Positions 50,339-58,758 of a stretch of 64,000 nucleotides of DNA are shown one piece after another. The DNA is taken from NCBI GenBank assembly GCA_003343905.1, contig QAKI01000043.1, positions 283,016 to 347,015 of the forward strand, given 5' to 3'. The notes under the pieces were generated by a model. That model was given only the letters and a program-made list of their open reading frames with translations. It ran no database searches and was not told the DNA's origin. Numbering within the stretch: position 1 is the first letter of the stretch; each line of letters begins with the position of its first letter. This DNA comes from Subdoligranulum variabile (GTDB taxonomy: Bacteria > Bacillota > Clostridia > Oscillospirales > Ruminococcaceae). The position numbers and the translations under genes were made by a program.

Positions 50339-51244
50339 TCAGCGGCGTCTGCCGCGCAGGGGCTGGTTGTCTTTGTCGTTGTAAAAATAGCGCCGGTTGT
50401 ACCAGCAACTGCTCACGCCTGCAGCCCCTATGCAGATCAGGAGCGCCAGGCCCCACCAGGTAGTCAGCAGCCCGCGGGGGATCAGGAACAGCAGGCCGAC
50501 GGCCAGCATGCACAGCGCAGGCATGCTGTAGTGGAGCAGCCGCAGCAGACGGCGGCGGGCCGGGGGCGTGTCGTCCTCCATAAAATCCGGGTCGCAGAGG
50601 GTGCAGTGGATGCGCGCGGTGGGGATGCCCCGTATGGGGTAATAGCCGCGGAAGGCCCGGTACTCGACGCCGCTGATGGTGAACCGGGGCTGCATGCTCT
50701 CCTGCGTGACCACAAGGTCCAGGTTTTGTTCTTGGGCAAAGGCGAACAGCGCGTCGGTGAACTGGGCGGGGTTCGTCACGGGCCCCTCCGGCGTAAAGGT
50801 GAAATCCCGCCGCTGCCGGGCGCGGGCGATGGCGCGGTAGTCGTTGACCCAGCCGGTGAACCAGCCGCGCCCGGCGCTGCTGTCCATCCGGGTCAGGCAG
50901 GCGTCCACGTCCAGCGTGGCGGCGGTGTCGCCGCTCTGCTGCAATTCACCGCAAAAGCGGATCGCCCCGTCCAGTTCGCGGGCACGGGCCCGCAGCCGTT
51001 CTTCCTGCCGTGCGGCGGCGTCGGGCAGCGGCAGGCGGCCGTCCAATACGTCGTGGATGTCCTCCAGCGGCATATCCAGCGTCCGCAGCGTGCGGATCAG
51101 CTTCAGCGTGCGCACGTCCTCCTCGGTATAGATGCGGTAGTCGTTCTCCGGGTCGCGGCCGGGCCGGATCAGCCCGGCCTGTTCATAGTAGCGGATATTC
51201 CGGCTCGACACGCCGGAACGCTCTGAGGCGAGCTTGATATTCAT
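50339..51244 (-). CDS. MerR-type regulator fused to a C-terminal membrane domain
   Basis: The 301-aa protein starts with a MerR winged helix (IKLASERSGVSSRNIRYYEQAGLI, then DYRIYTEEDVRTLKLIRTLR) and a coiled-coil segment. A middle domain (about 115-225) follows, with YRAFRGYYPIRGIP. The end has two membrane helices (about 238-277) and a basic tail. Most MerR proteins are soluble, so a membrane-tethered form is unusual and suggests direct sensing at the membrane. GAAAGGGGG precedes ATG 51244. No obvious target gene is divergent from it. Confidence 0.8.
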   Translation of the reverse strand: MNIKLASERSGVSSRNIRYYEQAGLIRPGRDPENDYRIYTEEDVRTLKLIRTLRTLDMPLEDIHDVLDGRLPLPDAAARQEERLRARARELDGAIRFCGELQQSGDTAATLDVDACLTRMDSSAGRGWFTGWVNDYRAIARARQRRDFTFTPEGPVTNPAQFTDALFAFAQEQNLDLVVTQESMQPRFTISGVEYRAFRGYYPIRGIPTARIHCTLCDPDFMEDDTPPARRRLLRLLHYSMPALCMLAVGLLFLIPRGLLTTWWGLALLICIGAAGVSSCWYNRRYFYNDKDNQPLRGRRR

Positions 51245-51372
51245 GGGAATGCCCCCTTTCTTTCCCTTATCCTACACCCTGCACCTGCTGGAAGGTCAAG
51301 CCTTTTTTGAAAAATATCGAAAAAAACTGCCCTTTTGTGCAGCAGGGGAGGGCGGCGCAGGCCCGGCGCGGT

Positions 51373-51999
51373 TCAGCACTGGTAGTCGTAGACGAAAAAC
51401 GTCATATCGCCTTTCTGGCCGTTCATGTCGATGGTCTGGCGCTTTTCACAGCGCCGCTGCAGGCCCAGGTGTTCGTAGAAAGGGTAATTGCAGCTCGTGT
51501 CGGTGAACAGGTAAAATTCGTGGATACCTTTCGATCTCATGTAGTCCACGGCCGACTGGAACAGTCTGCGCCCCAGCCCTTTTCCGCGGCAGTTTTCGCG
51601 CAGGGCAAAAAACGCCAGTTCGCCCTGGTAGTCTTTGCCGCAGGCGGCAAGCAGTTCTTCATCAAGTTTCTGCACACCGGCAAAGGACCCGGCCACCCGG
51701 CGGCCTTCTTTGCTCAGGCAGAGCCGGACGATGGAACGCAGGCACTGCACCCGCAGGGAAAAAGGGCATTTGTGGTGGGCGATGTCCTTCGCCATGATGA
51801 TCCCCACGGGCACGCCGTCCACCACCGCAACCCGTGTGAACGTCTGGTCGGCAAGGCAACTGTCCAGGTAAGCGCCCGCCATTTTCGCGGCGGTCGTGGG
51901 GGTACAGAAGCGGTCGTACTTCCATGTTTGCCGTATCACGTCCTGCAGGGCGGCATGGTCCGCTTTCTGGTATTCGCGCAAGATGATCTGTTCACTCAT
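51373..51999 (-). CDS. GNAT-family N-acetyltransferase
   Basis: The 208-aa protein starts MSEQIILREYQKADHAALQDVI and has the acetyl-CoA-binding motif A region FFALRENCRGKGLGRRLFQ (R/Q-x-x-G-x-G/A), then HEFYLFTDTSCNYPFYEHLGLQ, the usual GNAT beta-bulge and final helix. The substrate is unknown. Its start overlaps the stop of the upstream membrane gene by eight bases, so it is the second gene of a pair under a MerR-type promoter. Confidence 0.88.
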   Translation of the reverse strand: MSEQIILREYQKADHAALQDVIRQTWKYDRFCTPTTAAKMAGAYLDSCLADQTFTRVAVVDGVPVGIIMAKDIAHHKCPFSLRVQCLRSIVRLCLSKEGRRVAGSFAGVQKLDEELLAACGKDYQGELAFFALRENCRGKGLGRRLFQSAVDYMRSKGIHEFYLFTDTSCNYPFYEHLGLQRRCEKRQTIDMNGQKGDMTFFVYDYQC

Positions 52000-52399
52000 T
52001 TTCGGTGTCGTTCCTTTCTGATTCTTTTGCAAATTTTTCCGGGAGTTCCCGGTACCGCTGCCACAGGACATCCTTGGCTTTTGCGTACCGGCAGGCCGTG
52101 ACAGCAAACCCGGCGGCGAAAAGCAGGACGGCCAGCCTCGCGCTGTGCCGGAACCCGGCCAACGCAAAGAGCAGTCCGCTGGCAAGGGACGAGAATGCCG
52201 CGGCGGTCAGGTAAATGGCTGCGCCGCAGACCCGGACTTTCGCCGCGGGCAGTTCCCGGAAAAAGCGGGCCCAGCCGTCATAGCGGTAGTGGAACCGCCT
52301 GCCTTTCACGGCGAACAGCAGCAGGATGATCCCCAGTGCCGCGCCCTTGCACAGCAGGACTTTTACGGCCGTGATCACGACCAGCAACAACAGGTGCAT
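51992..52399 (-). CDS. Small membrane protein, unknown function
   Basis: The 135-aa product has three or four membrane helices (about 3-30, 55-80, 85-103) and an acidic, charged C-terminus ending in SERNDTENE. I do not recognise the family. AAGGAGGACC precedes the ATG at 52399. It is the first gene of a two-gene operon with a GNAT acetyltransferase, directly under a divergent promoter with a 19-bp spacer of the MerR-controlled kind. Confidence 0.75.
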   Translation of the reverse strand: MHLLLLVVITAVKVLLCKGAALGIILLLFAVKGRRFHYRYDGWARFFRELPAAKVRVCGAAIYLTAAAFSSLASGLLFALAGFRHSARLAVLLFAAGFAVTACRYAKAKDVLWQRYRELPEKFAKESERNDTENE

Positions 52400-52421
52400 G
52401 GTTTGGTCCTCCTTCTTCCGC

Positions 52422-52476
52422 TTGTGCCGCGGTCTTTCGTGATGTATAATAAACCGTACAGTAACTGTTCAGTCAA
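52422..52476. promoter_or_regulatory. Overlapping divergent promoters with MerR-type 19-bp spacer and operator
   Basis: Minus strand: TTGACT (52476-52471), a 19-bp spacer and TATTAT (52451-52446). The spacer contains the palindrome ACAGTAACTGT (52458-52468). A 19-bp spacer with an internal dyad is the hallmark of promoters twisted open by MerR activators. Plus strand: TTGTGC (52422-52427), 17 bp, TATAAT (52445-52450), for the MerR gene. The two -10 elements overlap, so the promoters probably compete. Confidence 0.8.
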
Positions 52477-52488
52477 GAGGTTTTTTCC

Positions 52489-53313
52489 ATGATGTTTGAT
52501 ACGGACCGGCTGTTTACGATCGGGCAGTTTGCCAAACTGCATGAGATCAATAAAAAGACATTGATGTGGTATGATGAGACCGGCATCCTGAAACCGGCGG
52601 TCATCAAAGAAAACGGCTACCGCTACTATACGTTCCAGCAAAGTTCCCTGCTGGAAACGATCCTGATGCTGCGGGAACTGGGCGTTTCGCTGGCGGAGAT
52701 CCAGCACTTTTTGCAGAACCGTTCGGCCGCCGCGCTCGAAACGCTGCTGGCGGACAAGATCCGGGAACTGGATGATACGATGGCCCATCTGCGGGCGCTG
52801 CGGGCCGTCATGAGCGAAAAACGGCGCAATATGGCAACGATCTGCACGATGGACATCGGGGAGATCGCGGTGGTCGAAAAGCCGGAAGCCCATTACTTTG
52901 TGACCGTGCCCACGTCGCGGGGCACGCCGTTTGAAAAAGAGATGGAGCGGGTGGTCGCCGAGACCAAGAAATACCAGCTCAGACGCCTGCACGATGCTTC
53001 CTACGGGTCGATCCTGCCGGTGGAAAAACTGTATGCCGGTGCGTTCGACGACTATTCGGCGCTGTATATCGAACTGCCGTTCCCCACGCACCGCAAGGGG
53101 CTTCATGTACAGCCGAAGGGGCGCTATCTGCGGGCCTACTGCAAAGGCGACTGGGACAAGCTGCCCGCCCGCTACCGGGAGATCCTCGCCTATGCCGAAG
53201 CGCACGGCCTGCGCTTTTGCGGCGCGGCCTATGAAAAAGGCATCAATGAACTGGTCATTGATGCCATGGACGATTATATTACCCAGATTGAGATCCCGCT
53301 TGAAACCGGGTGA
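52489..53313 (+). CDS. MerR-family regulator with effector-binding domain
   Basis: The 274-aa protein has the MerR winged helix (LFTIGQFAKLHEINKKTLMWYDETGIL, NGYRYYTFQQSSLLETILML), a coiled-coil dimer helix (about 75-110) and a C-terminal GyrI/BmrR-like effector-binding domain (from about 125; PEAHYFVTVPTSRG, YIELPFPTHRKGLHVQPKG). BmrR relatives bind hydrophobic or cationic compounds. AAGAGGT precedes two start candidates, ATG 52489 and 52492. It should activate the divergent membrane protein-acetyltransferase operon and repress itself. Confidence 0.88.
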   Translation: MMFDTDRLFTIGQFAKLHEINKKTLMWYDETGILKPAVIKENGYRYYTFQQSSLLETILMLRELGVSLAEIQHFLQNRSAAALETLLADKIRELDDTMAHLRALRAVMSEKRRNMATICTMDIGEIAVVEKPEAHYFVTVPTSRGTPFEKEMERVVAETKKYQLRRLHDASYGSILPVEKLYAGAFDDYSALYIELPFPTHRKGLHVQPKGRYLRAYCKGDWDKLPARYREILAYAEAHGLRFCGAAYEKGINELVIDAMDDYITQIEIPLETG

Positions 53314-53459
53314 CAAGAGCAGGGGAAAAGGGGCGCTTCGGTCCGGCAGATCCATGATGGCGGCGCAGCCGACCGCATAAAAGGCGCTGTTAAGCCCCGG
53401 CTGATCCCCAAAGCGGCAGAAAAGTCCCCCGGATGGGCACAGAAAGAGAGGAACGACCC

Positions 53460-54149
53460 ATGAGAATATTGTTGATCGAAGATGATAAGGAAATAAGCGA
53501 GATGTTGAGCAGCTATCTCAGGACGGAAAATTTTGAAGTCGTCTGCGCTGCCGACGGTCAAAAGGCGTGCGAGGCTTTCGATGCAGGTCCTTACAGCATC
53601 GTCTTGCTGGATCTGATGATCCCGAAGATCACGGGCATGGAGGTGATGAAGTATATCCGTCAAAAAAGCACGGTGCCTATTATCATCATCTCTGCAAAGG
53701 ATTCGGATTCCGACAAGACGTTAGGCTTGGGGCTTGGCGCGGATGATTATATTACAAAACCGTTTTCCATAACAGAGGTCGTGGCGCGCATCAAAGCAAA
53801 CATACGGAGAAACACCGAATATGCAGCCGCGCAGCCGCAGCAAACAAAACTTGTGTGGGGGACCCTGGTCATGAACCTGGAAAATCACACCGTCACAAAA
53901 GCGGGCGAGCGTATCGATTTGACCGCCAAGGAATTTGAGATTTTGCGGCTGCTGCTGGAAAATCCCCAACGGGTCTATACAAAGGCGCAGATCTATTCCC
54001 TGATTTGGAACGACGCCTATATGGGGGATGAAAATGCCGTCCATGTCCACATCAGCCGTTTGCGGACGAAAATCGAGGAGGATCCGCGGAAGCCGCAGGC
54101 GGTGGTGACCGTATGGGGGATCGGCTATAAGCTGGGGGAACAGAAATGA
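53460..54149 (+). CDS. OmpR-family response regulator
   Basis: The 229-aa protein has a receiver domain with the phosphate acceptor Asp51 in IVLLDLMIPKITGMEV, acidic pocket EDD (residues 7-9) and Lys100 in DDYITKPFS, and an OmpR-type winged-helix DNA-binding domain (FEILRLLLENPQRVYTKAQI, HISRLRTKIEEDP, WGIGYKL). GAGAGGA precedes ATG 53460. The stop overlaps the kinase start (ATGA). It probably controls the ABC exporter just downstream. Confidence 0.95.
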   Translation: MRILLIEDDKEISEMLSSYLRTENFEVVCAADGQKACEAFDAGPYSIVLLDLMIPKITGMEVMKYIRQKSTVPIIIISAKDSDSDKTLGLGLGADDYITKPFSITEVVARIKANIRRNTEYAAAQPQQTKLVWGTLVMNLENHTVTKAGERIDLTAKEFEILRLLLENPQRVYTKAQIYSLIWNDAYMGDENAVHVHISRLRTKIEEDPRKPQAVVTVWGIGYKLGEQK

Positions 54150-55087
54150 GCGAGGCGACGATCATCTTTTGGCTGGCCCTTTGTATTGTGTTTTTGGTCT
54201 GTGTCATTGCTTATCAGCAGTTTGCGTTCCGTACAGGAACGAAGGCAAAGATATATGAGATCAGCGGCCAACTGAAAGCAATGCTTGACACCGGCAGCGA
54301 CGAAAAAGTGACCGTCTTTACTGATGACAAGGCGTTGATAGAACTTGCCACGCAGATCAATCGAATGCTGGAAGACCGGCAGAAGGGAAAAGTGGAGTAT
54401 CGGCGGGCTGAAATGACGTCCAAAAAAATGCTGTCCAACATTTCACACGATATAAAGACCCCCATGACGGTGATCCTTGGCTATTTGGAGATCATGCGCC
54501 TGAACGGAACGCCAAGCGGGGAAATGCTGCAAAAAATAGAAAGCACCGCCCGCCGGGTGATGGAACTGATCACGCAGTTTTTCACCCTTGCCAAATTGGA
54601 GGCCGGCGATACCGATATGCCGTTGGAGCGGTTGAACGTGAGCGAAGCCTGCCGGGAAAACGTCCTGGATTTTTATGAGCTGCTTTCCCAAAAAGACTTT
54701 GAAGTGGAGGTCGGCATCCCCGACCAGGCGCTGTATGCAAACGCCAATCAAGAAGCGCTCCAAAGGATACTGTTCAATTTGATCTCCAATGCGATCCGCT
54801 ATGGCGGCGAGGGAAAATATCTGGGCGTGTTTTTGCGGGAGGACCCGGCGCATCTGTATATCGACATTGTGGACAAGGGCCGCGGGATCGAAAAAGAATT
54901 TGCTGATTCTGTTTTTGACCGGCTGTTTACGATGGAAGATTCCCGAAACAGCGCCATGCAGGGGAATGGCCTGGGCCTGACGATCGCCAAAAACCTTGCC
55001 TTGCAGATGGGCGGCGACATTACTTTAGAAAGCCAGCCCCACCGGAAAACGACTTTCACCGTTACATTGAAGAAAATGGCCTGTTAA
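54146..55087 (+). CDS. Sensor histidine kinase with minimal membrane sensor
   Basis: The 313-aa kinase has one clear membrane helix (about residues 5-24), a short linker, the phospho-acceptor His101 in NISHDIKTPMTVILGYLE, and a HATPase domain with N box FNLISNAIRYG, VDKGRGIEKEF and GNGLGLTIAKNL. It has no extracytoplasmic sensor loop of any size. Such small kinases often sense through a partner transporter, and an ABC exporter is encoded next to it. That coupling is inference. Confidence 0.93.
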   Translation: MSEATIIFWLALCIVFLVCVIAYQQFAFRTGTKAKIYEISGQLKAMLDTGSDEKVTVFTDDKALIELATQINRMLEDRQKGKVEYRRAEMTSKKMLSNISHDIKTPMTVILGYLEIMRLNGTPSGEMLQKIESTARRVMELITQFFTLAKLEAGDTDMPLERLNVSEACRENVLDFYELLSQKDFEVEVGIPDQALYANANQEALQRILFNLISNAIRYGGEGKYLGVFLREDPAHLYIDIVDKGRGIEKEFADSVFDRLFTMEDSRNSAMQGNGLGLTIAKNLALQMGGDITLESQPHRKTTFTVTLKKMAC

Positions 55088-55184
55088 CACAGGCCGTTTG
55101 CTCAAGAAAGAAATTCGTAAGATTTATTCAAGAGTTTTGAAAATCGGACCCTCTATAATCGCAGGCAGAAAGGAGGGCAAAGCA

Positions 55185-56108
55185 ATGCCGTTTATTTTAC
55201 AGACAAAGGGGCTTTCCAAAAAGATGGGGGACAAAACGCTCGTCACGGATGTGGAGATCCATGTCCCCCAAGGGGAGATCTATGGGTTTCTCGGCCCCAA
55301 CGGCGCCGGGAAAACCACCGTGATGAAGATGATCACGAACCTTTGGAAACCCACCAGTGGAACGATCGAGGTGTTCGGGGAGGTACTGACGCCGAAATCT
55401 TATGCAGTCTTAAAAAGGATGGGCAGTATCATCGAGTTCCCCACTTTTTATGAGCACATGACGGGGCGCGAAAATTTGCAGTTCCATTGTGAGTATATGG
55501 GGTATTACAATGTCGGCAGCGTTGAAAACGCGCTGCAAATGCTCGATCTGACCGCTGCCGCCGACCGCCCGGTCAAGAGCTATTCCCTTGGCATGAAAGA
55601 ACGCCTTGGGATCGCAAGGGCCATCCTGTGCAGGCCGGAACTTCTGATTCTTGACGAACCCACGAACGGCCTTGACCCGGCGGGCATGAAACAGATCCGC
55701 GATTTACTGAAAACGCTGTGTTCGGAGTACGGCACGACCGTTATGATCGCAAGCCATATTTTGTCCGAAGTGGAAAGCATGGCAGACATGGTCGGCATTA
55801 TCCATCATGGCAAAATGGTGAAAGAGATCCGTATGCAGGATCAGGAGGAAAGGAGCCTTCAGTATGTGGAACTTTCTGTCACCGACGAAAGGCGGGCTGC
55901 CTATGTTCTGGCTGACAAATTGAGCCTGCATAATTTCAAGATCCTTGACAGCGGCAAAATCCGCGTCTATGACCGCGCGGCGTCCCCGCAGCAGTTGACG
56001 AAAACGCTGGCGCTGAACGACGTCGACGTTGTGAGCATCGGCAAAAAATCAGAAACGCTGGAGGACTACTTCTTGAAGCTGACCGGGGAGGCGAACGACT
56101 ATGCTTAA
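55185..56108 (+). CDS. ABC transporter ATP-binding protein (BcrA-like)
   Basis: The 307-aa protein has Walker A GFLGPNGAGKTTVMKMI (about residues 34-50), signature KSYSLGMKERLGIARAIL, Walker B LLILDEPTNGLDPAGM and a C-terminal extension of about 90 residues. The pattern is that of ATPases in bacitracin/lantibiotic export or immunity (BcrA, NukF). AAAGGAGGG precedes ATG 55185. A TATAAT lies at 55154-55159 but without a good -35. It overlaps the permease gene by eight bases. Confidence 0.93.
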   Translation: MPFILQTKGLSKKMGDKTLVTDVEIHVPQGEIYGFLGPNGAGKTTVMKMITNLWKPTSGTIEVFGEVLTPKSYAVLKRMGSIIEFPTFYEHMTGRENLQFHCEYMGYYNVGSVENALQMLDLTAAADRPVKSYSLGMKERLGIARAILCRPELLILDEPTNGLDPAGMKQIRDLLKTLCSEYGTTVMIASHILSEVESMADMVGIIHHGKMVKEIRMQDQEERSLQYVELSVTDERRAAYVLADKLSLHNFKILDSGKIRVYDRAASPQQLTKTLALNDVDVVSIGKKSETLEDYFLKLTGEANDYA

Positions 56109-56808
56109 ACTCATTCGGCTGGAATGGAAAAAGAATCATGCGGGCAAGTACATTCGCAATGCAGTCATCATGTCGGCCCTGATCTGCCTGTTCATCTTTG
56201 CGCTTTGCTATCTGGGCATCGCCAACGATCCTGATACGGGCGTTCCTGACGCAGCGCCGGGCAACAGTGCGGCCTCTGCCTCCATCGAACTGTTCACGAG
56301 CATGGCGTTTCTGGTGTTCACCAGCGTCATGCTCTCCACATACATTGTGAGCGCCTATAAAAACAAAACCATGAACTTGATGTTTTCGTATCCGATCAGG
56401 CGGCAGAAAATACTGGCTTCGCAAATGCTGGCCGTATGGGTCTTCAACTTTGTGGCGCTGGTGCTGGCCAAACTGCTGATCTACGGCTGCATTTTGTTTG
56501 GTTCACGGTTCATGGTTTCGGCGTTCCCGCTGGATTACAACATGGCAAGCATGGGGTTCTATGTCCAACTGCTTCTAAAGGCCGGTGTCACTGTCACCAT
56601 GAGTTTTATCGCACTATTTATCGGTATGGCTATGAAGTCCTCCAAAGCCACCATCGTAACTTCTTTTCTGCTGATCTTTTTGACACAGGCCAATGTCGGC
56701 GACTTTTCGCTGGCGGGCAATGCCGTTCTGCCCGCGGTGCTGGTGGTACTCTCCTTGGTGTTGGCGTTCCTGTCCATTTATAATGCGGAGACCAAAGATC
56801 TGAACTGA
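56101..56808 (+). CDS. ABC-2-type permease (BcrB-like)
   Basis: The 235-aa protein has six predicted membrane helices, starting with an amphipathic LKLIRLEWKKNHAGKYIRN, and a charged cytosolic loop SYPIRRQKILASQ after the second helix. The LMFSYPIRRQKIL loop is typical of the ABC2 permeases paired with BcrA-like ATPases. With the ATPase and the two-component system it looks like a peptide antibiotic resistance or immunity module. The compound is unknown. Confidence 0.88.
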   Translation: MLKLIRLEWKKNHAGKYIRNAVIMSALICLFIFALCYLGIANDPDTGVPDAAPGNSAASASIELFTSMAFLVFTSVMLSTYIVSAYKNKTMNLMFSYPIRRQKILASQMLAVWVFNFVALVLAKLLIYGCILFGSRFMVSAFPLDYNMASMGFYVQLLLKAGVTVTMSFIALFIGMAMKSSKATIVTSFLLIFLTQANVGDFSLAGNAVLPAVLVVLSLVLAFLSIYNAETKDLN

Positions 56809-56876
56809 CAGAGTGACCCGTTTATAGAAAATCATTGTTCCTGCGAAGGTGGAAGATAGAAAAATCTGTGTGGGCG

Positions 56877-56885
56877 TGTTATAAT
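56877..56885 (+). promoter_or_regulatory. Extended -10 promoter upstream of the hydrolase leader
   Basis: TG-T-TATAAT (56877-56885). The transcript would carry a leader of about 190 nt before the hydrolase start. Confidence 0.55.
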
Positions 56886-56991
56886 CTAAGCAAGCGGGAA
56901 CTGGACAGAACCAAAAGAAACCCGAAAAGCGATACCGCAAAGGTTGCTGCGTATTGCAAAAATAAGCCAACACAGGAAAGGAGGACCGGCG

Positions 56992-57018
56992 ATGGGAATT
57001 TTTGCGAACCTGCCGTAG
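56992..57018 (+). CDS. Putative eight-codon leader peptide
   Basis: ATG 56992 opens an eight-codon frame (MGIFANLP) ending at TAG 57016-57018. A perfect AAAGGAGG lies at ideal distance, stronger than most gene starts here. The stop codon overlaps the base of a hairpin. This is the layout of a translated leader that controls a downstream gene. Confidence 0.45.
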   Translation: MGIFANLP

Positions 57019-57048
57019 CAGGAGGCCCCTTTGTTATGGCCCCCTGCT
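57017..57048 (+). promoter_or_regulatory. Hairpin overlapping the leader-peptide stop codon
   Basis: AGCAGG-a-GGCC (57017-57027) pairs with GGCC-c-CCTGCT (57038-57048) around a 10-nt loop. No T-run follows, so it is not an ordinary terminator. A ribosome at the leader stop would cover the left arm. Confidence 0.45.
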
Positions 57049-57080
57049 GATCCGTCAAAATACGATCGGGAGGGTTCAAA

Positions 57081-57836
57081 ATGCCATATTTTCCTTATCA
57101 GGGCAAACAGATTTTTTACAGCGAAAGCGGGACGGGCCGCCCCCTCGTGATGCTGCACGGGAACACGGCGTCCTCCGTTCTGTTTGAATTTTTGCTGCCG
57201 CTGTATCAGCGGGACTTCCGGGTGATCCGTATGGACTTTCTGGGCAACGGAAGGTCCAACCGGGTGGAAACTTTCCCGGAAGATCTCTGGATCGAACAGG
57301 CCGGGCAGGTGCTCGCTTTGATCGAACACCTGAAGATCGAAAAGGCCGATCTGCTGGGCACGAGCGGCGGGGCCTGGGCCGCCGTCAACGCGGCGCTAAA
57401 ACGCCCGGACCTGGTGCACAGGGTCGTGGCCGACAGCTTCGACGGCAGGACCCTGCACGCCTCTTTTGCCGATGACCTGCAGCGGGAAAGAGCGTCCGCC
57501 AAAAACGACCCCGGCGCAAGGCAGTTCTATGAATGGTGCCAGGGCGCAGACTGGGAGACCGTGGTGGACCGCGACACGCAGGCGCTTGTCCAATGTGCGC
57601 GGCATCATCGGCCCCTGTTCTGCAAGCCGCTGGAAACGCTGCGCGTCCCCGTGCTTTTTATGGGGAGCCTGCAGGACACGATGTGCCGCCGGGATATGGC
57701 GGAGGAATACGCGGCGATGGCCCGCCTTGTGCCGCACGGCACGGTGCATCTGTTCGGGGCGGGCGGCCACCCGGCCGTTCTGAGCAATGCCGAAGCCGCC
57801 GCCGCGGTGGTCCGGCAATACCTGTGCGCCGAATAA
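57081..57836 (+). CDS. Alpha/beta-fold hydrolase
   Basis: The 251-aa protein has the oxyanion region PLVMLHGNTASS, MDFLGNGRSNR, the nucleophile Ser95 in LLGTSGGAWAA (GxSxG), an acid candidate Asp in MGSLQDTMC and the catalytic His in GAGGHPAVL, so the triad is complete. Substrate unknown; many relatives are esterases or C-C hydrolases. ATG 57081 has CGGGAGGG upstream. The long leader with a mini-gene and hairpin suggests regulated expression. Confidence 0.9.
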   Translation: MPYFPYQGKQIFYSESGTGRPLVMLHGNTASSVLFEFLLPLYQRDFRVIRMDFLGNGRSNRVETFPEDLWIEQAGQVLALIEHLKIEKADLLGTSGGAWAAVNAALKRPDLVHRVVADSFDGRTLHASFADDLQRERASAKNDPGARQFYEWCQGADWETVVDRDTQALVQCARHHRPLFCKPLETLRVPVLFMGSLQDTMCRRDMAEEYAAMARLVPHGTVHLFGAGGHPAVLSNAEAAAAVVRQYLCAE

Positions 57837-57872
57837 GAACAGGAAGCGCAGGACCGCCTGTGATCCCACAAT

Positions 57873-57909
57873 AAAAACTCCCGTCCGCAGCGTGCGGGCG
57901 GGAGTTTTT
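57873..57909. terminator. Bidirectional terminator between convergent genes
   Basis: AAAAACTCCCG...CGGGAGTTTTT forms a stem flanked by A- and T-runs, with inner GTCCGC/GCGGGC pairing. It can end both the hydrolase and the TraX-like transcripts. Confidence 0.85.
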
Positions 57910-57927
57910 GTCATATTTCCGGGCCGG

Positions 57928-58758
57928 TCAGAAAAGCAACGTGGAAAGAACGTACAGCAGCCCGATGTGCAGGGGATAAAAGACGTAGAAGAAATTCTTC
58001 ATGCCTTTGCCGCGCTCCCCGTTGTACAGCAGGATGGGAACGGCGGCAAAGCACATCATCCACTGGATGTCGTCGCCCGTCAGGTAGACGACGGCGGACA
58101 GGGCCAGCAGAAGGGCAATCTGGATGGCCCTGTGGTTGCGGAAGATATAGAAGCCGACGCCCAAAGCGGCCATGGCAACGCCGCCCTCGATGACAAGGAC
58201 GTTCGGAATCAGCATGGACACAAAGGCCAGCGCCCGGATGACGGTCGAAGGCACGTTCTCGTTAAAAGAAAGCCCGGCGGCCAGGAACAGCGGCGCGGCG
58301 CTCACAATGGGAATCAGACAGCACAGGATCGCTTTGGCGATTTGAAGGGGCTTGCGGTTGCGGATCCCTTCGGTAAAATAGTCCCAGAACAGCATATACA
58401 GCGCGGCAATGAAGAACGTGCTGAATGCGTTGTTCATCAGCACGATATGCTCGTTTGGCAGCAAAGCCGGCAGCACGTAGGTGAAAAGCGTCATACCCCA
58501 GCTTGCAAACAGCAGCCGCTGCAGGTATTTGCGCTTGCTGTGCGTGTGGGAAAAACTTTCGGCGGCGGCAAACAGAAAGATGGGGAACACGAGCCGCCCG
58601 GCCATCGTCAGCCACATGGGCGCGCCCACGTGGGCGAACATCTGGTGAATGTGGTCCAGAAACATCAAAACGACGGCGATCAGTTTCAGGCTCGTGGCGT
58701 CCAGAATTTTCCAGCGGGCGGCGCTGCGCGGCGCCAGTTGTGTTTTGCGGGTCTGCAT
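57928..58758 (-). CDS. TraX-family membrane protein
   Basis: The 276-aa protein has about eight membrane helices and the TraX pattern: LDATSLKLIAVVLMFLDHIHQMF near the N-terminus, GRLVFPIFLFAAAESFSHT, a middle FSTFFIAALYMLFWDYF and an end KNFFYVFYPLHIGLLYVLS. TraX acetylates F-pilin in Escherichia coli, but chromosomal relatives in Firmicutes are probably acyltransferases for other surface molecules. AAAGGAG precedes the ATG at 58758. No conjugation genes are near. Confidence 0.88.
   Translation of the reverse strand: MQTRKTQLAPRSAARWKILDATSLKLIAVVLMFLDHIHQMFAHVGAPMWLTMAGRLVFPIFLFAAAESFSHTHSKRKYLQRLLFASWGMTLFTYVLPALLPNEHIVLMNNAFSTFFIAALYMLFWDYFTEGIRNRKPLQIAKAILCCLIPIVSAAPLFLAAGLSFNENVPSTVIRALAFVSMLIPNVLVIEGGVAMAALGVGFYIFRNHRAIQIALLLALSAVVYLTGDDIQWMMCFAAVPILLYNGERGKGMKNFFYVFYPLHIGLLYVLSTLLF

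Noticed and set aside
57928..58758. TraX-like gene as a sign of a conjugative element
   Set aside because: No relaxase, pilus or type IV secretion genes are near, and TraX relatives are common chromosomal membrane proteins in Firmicutes.
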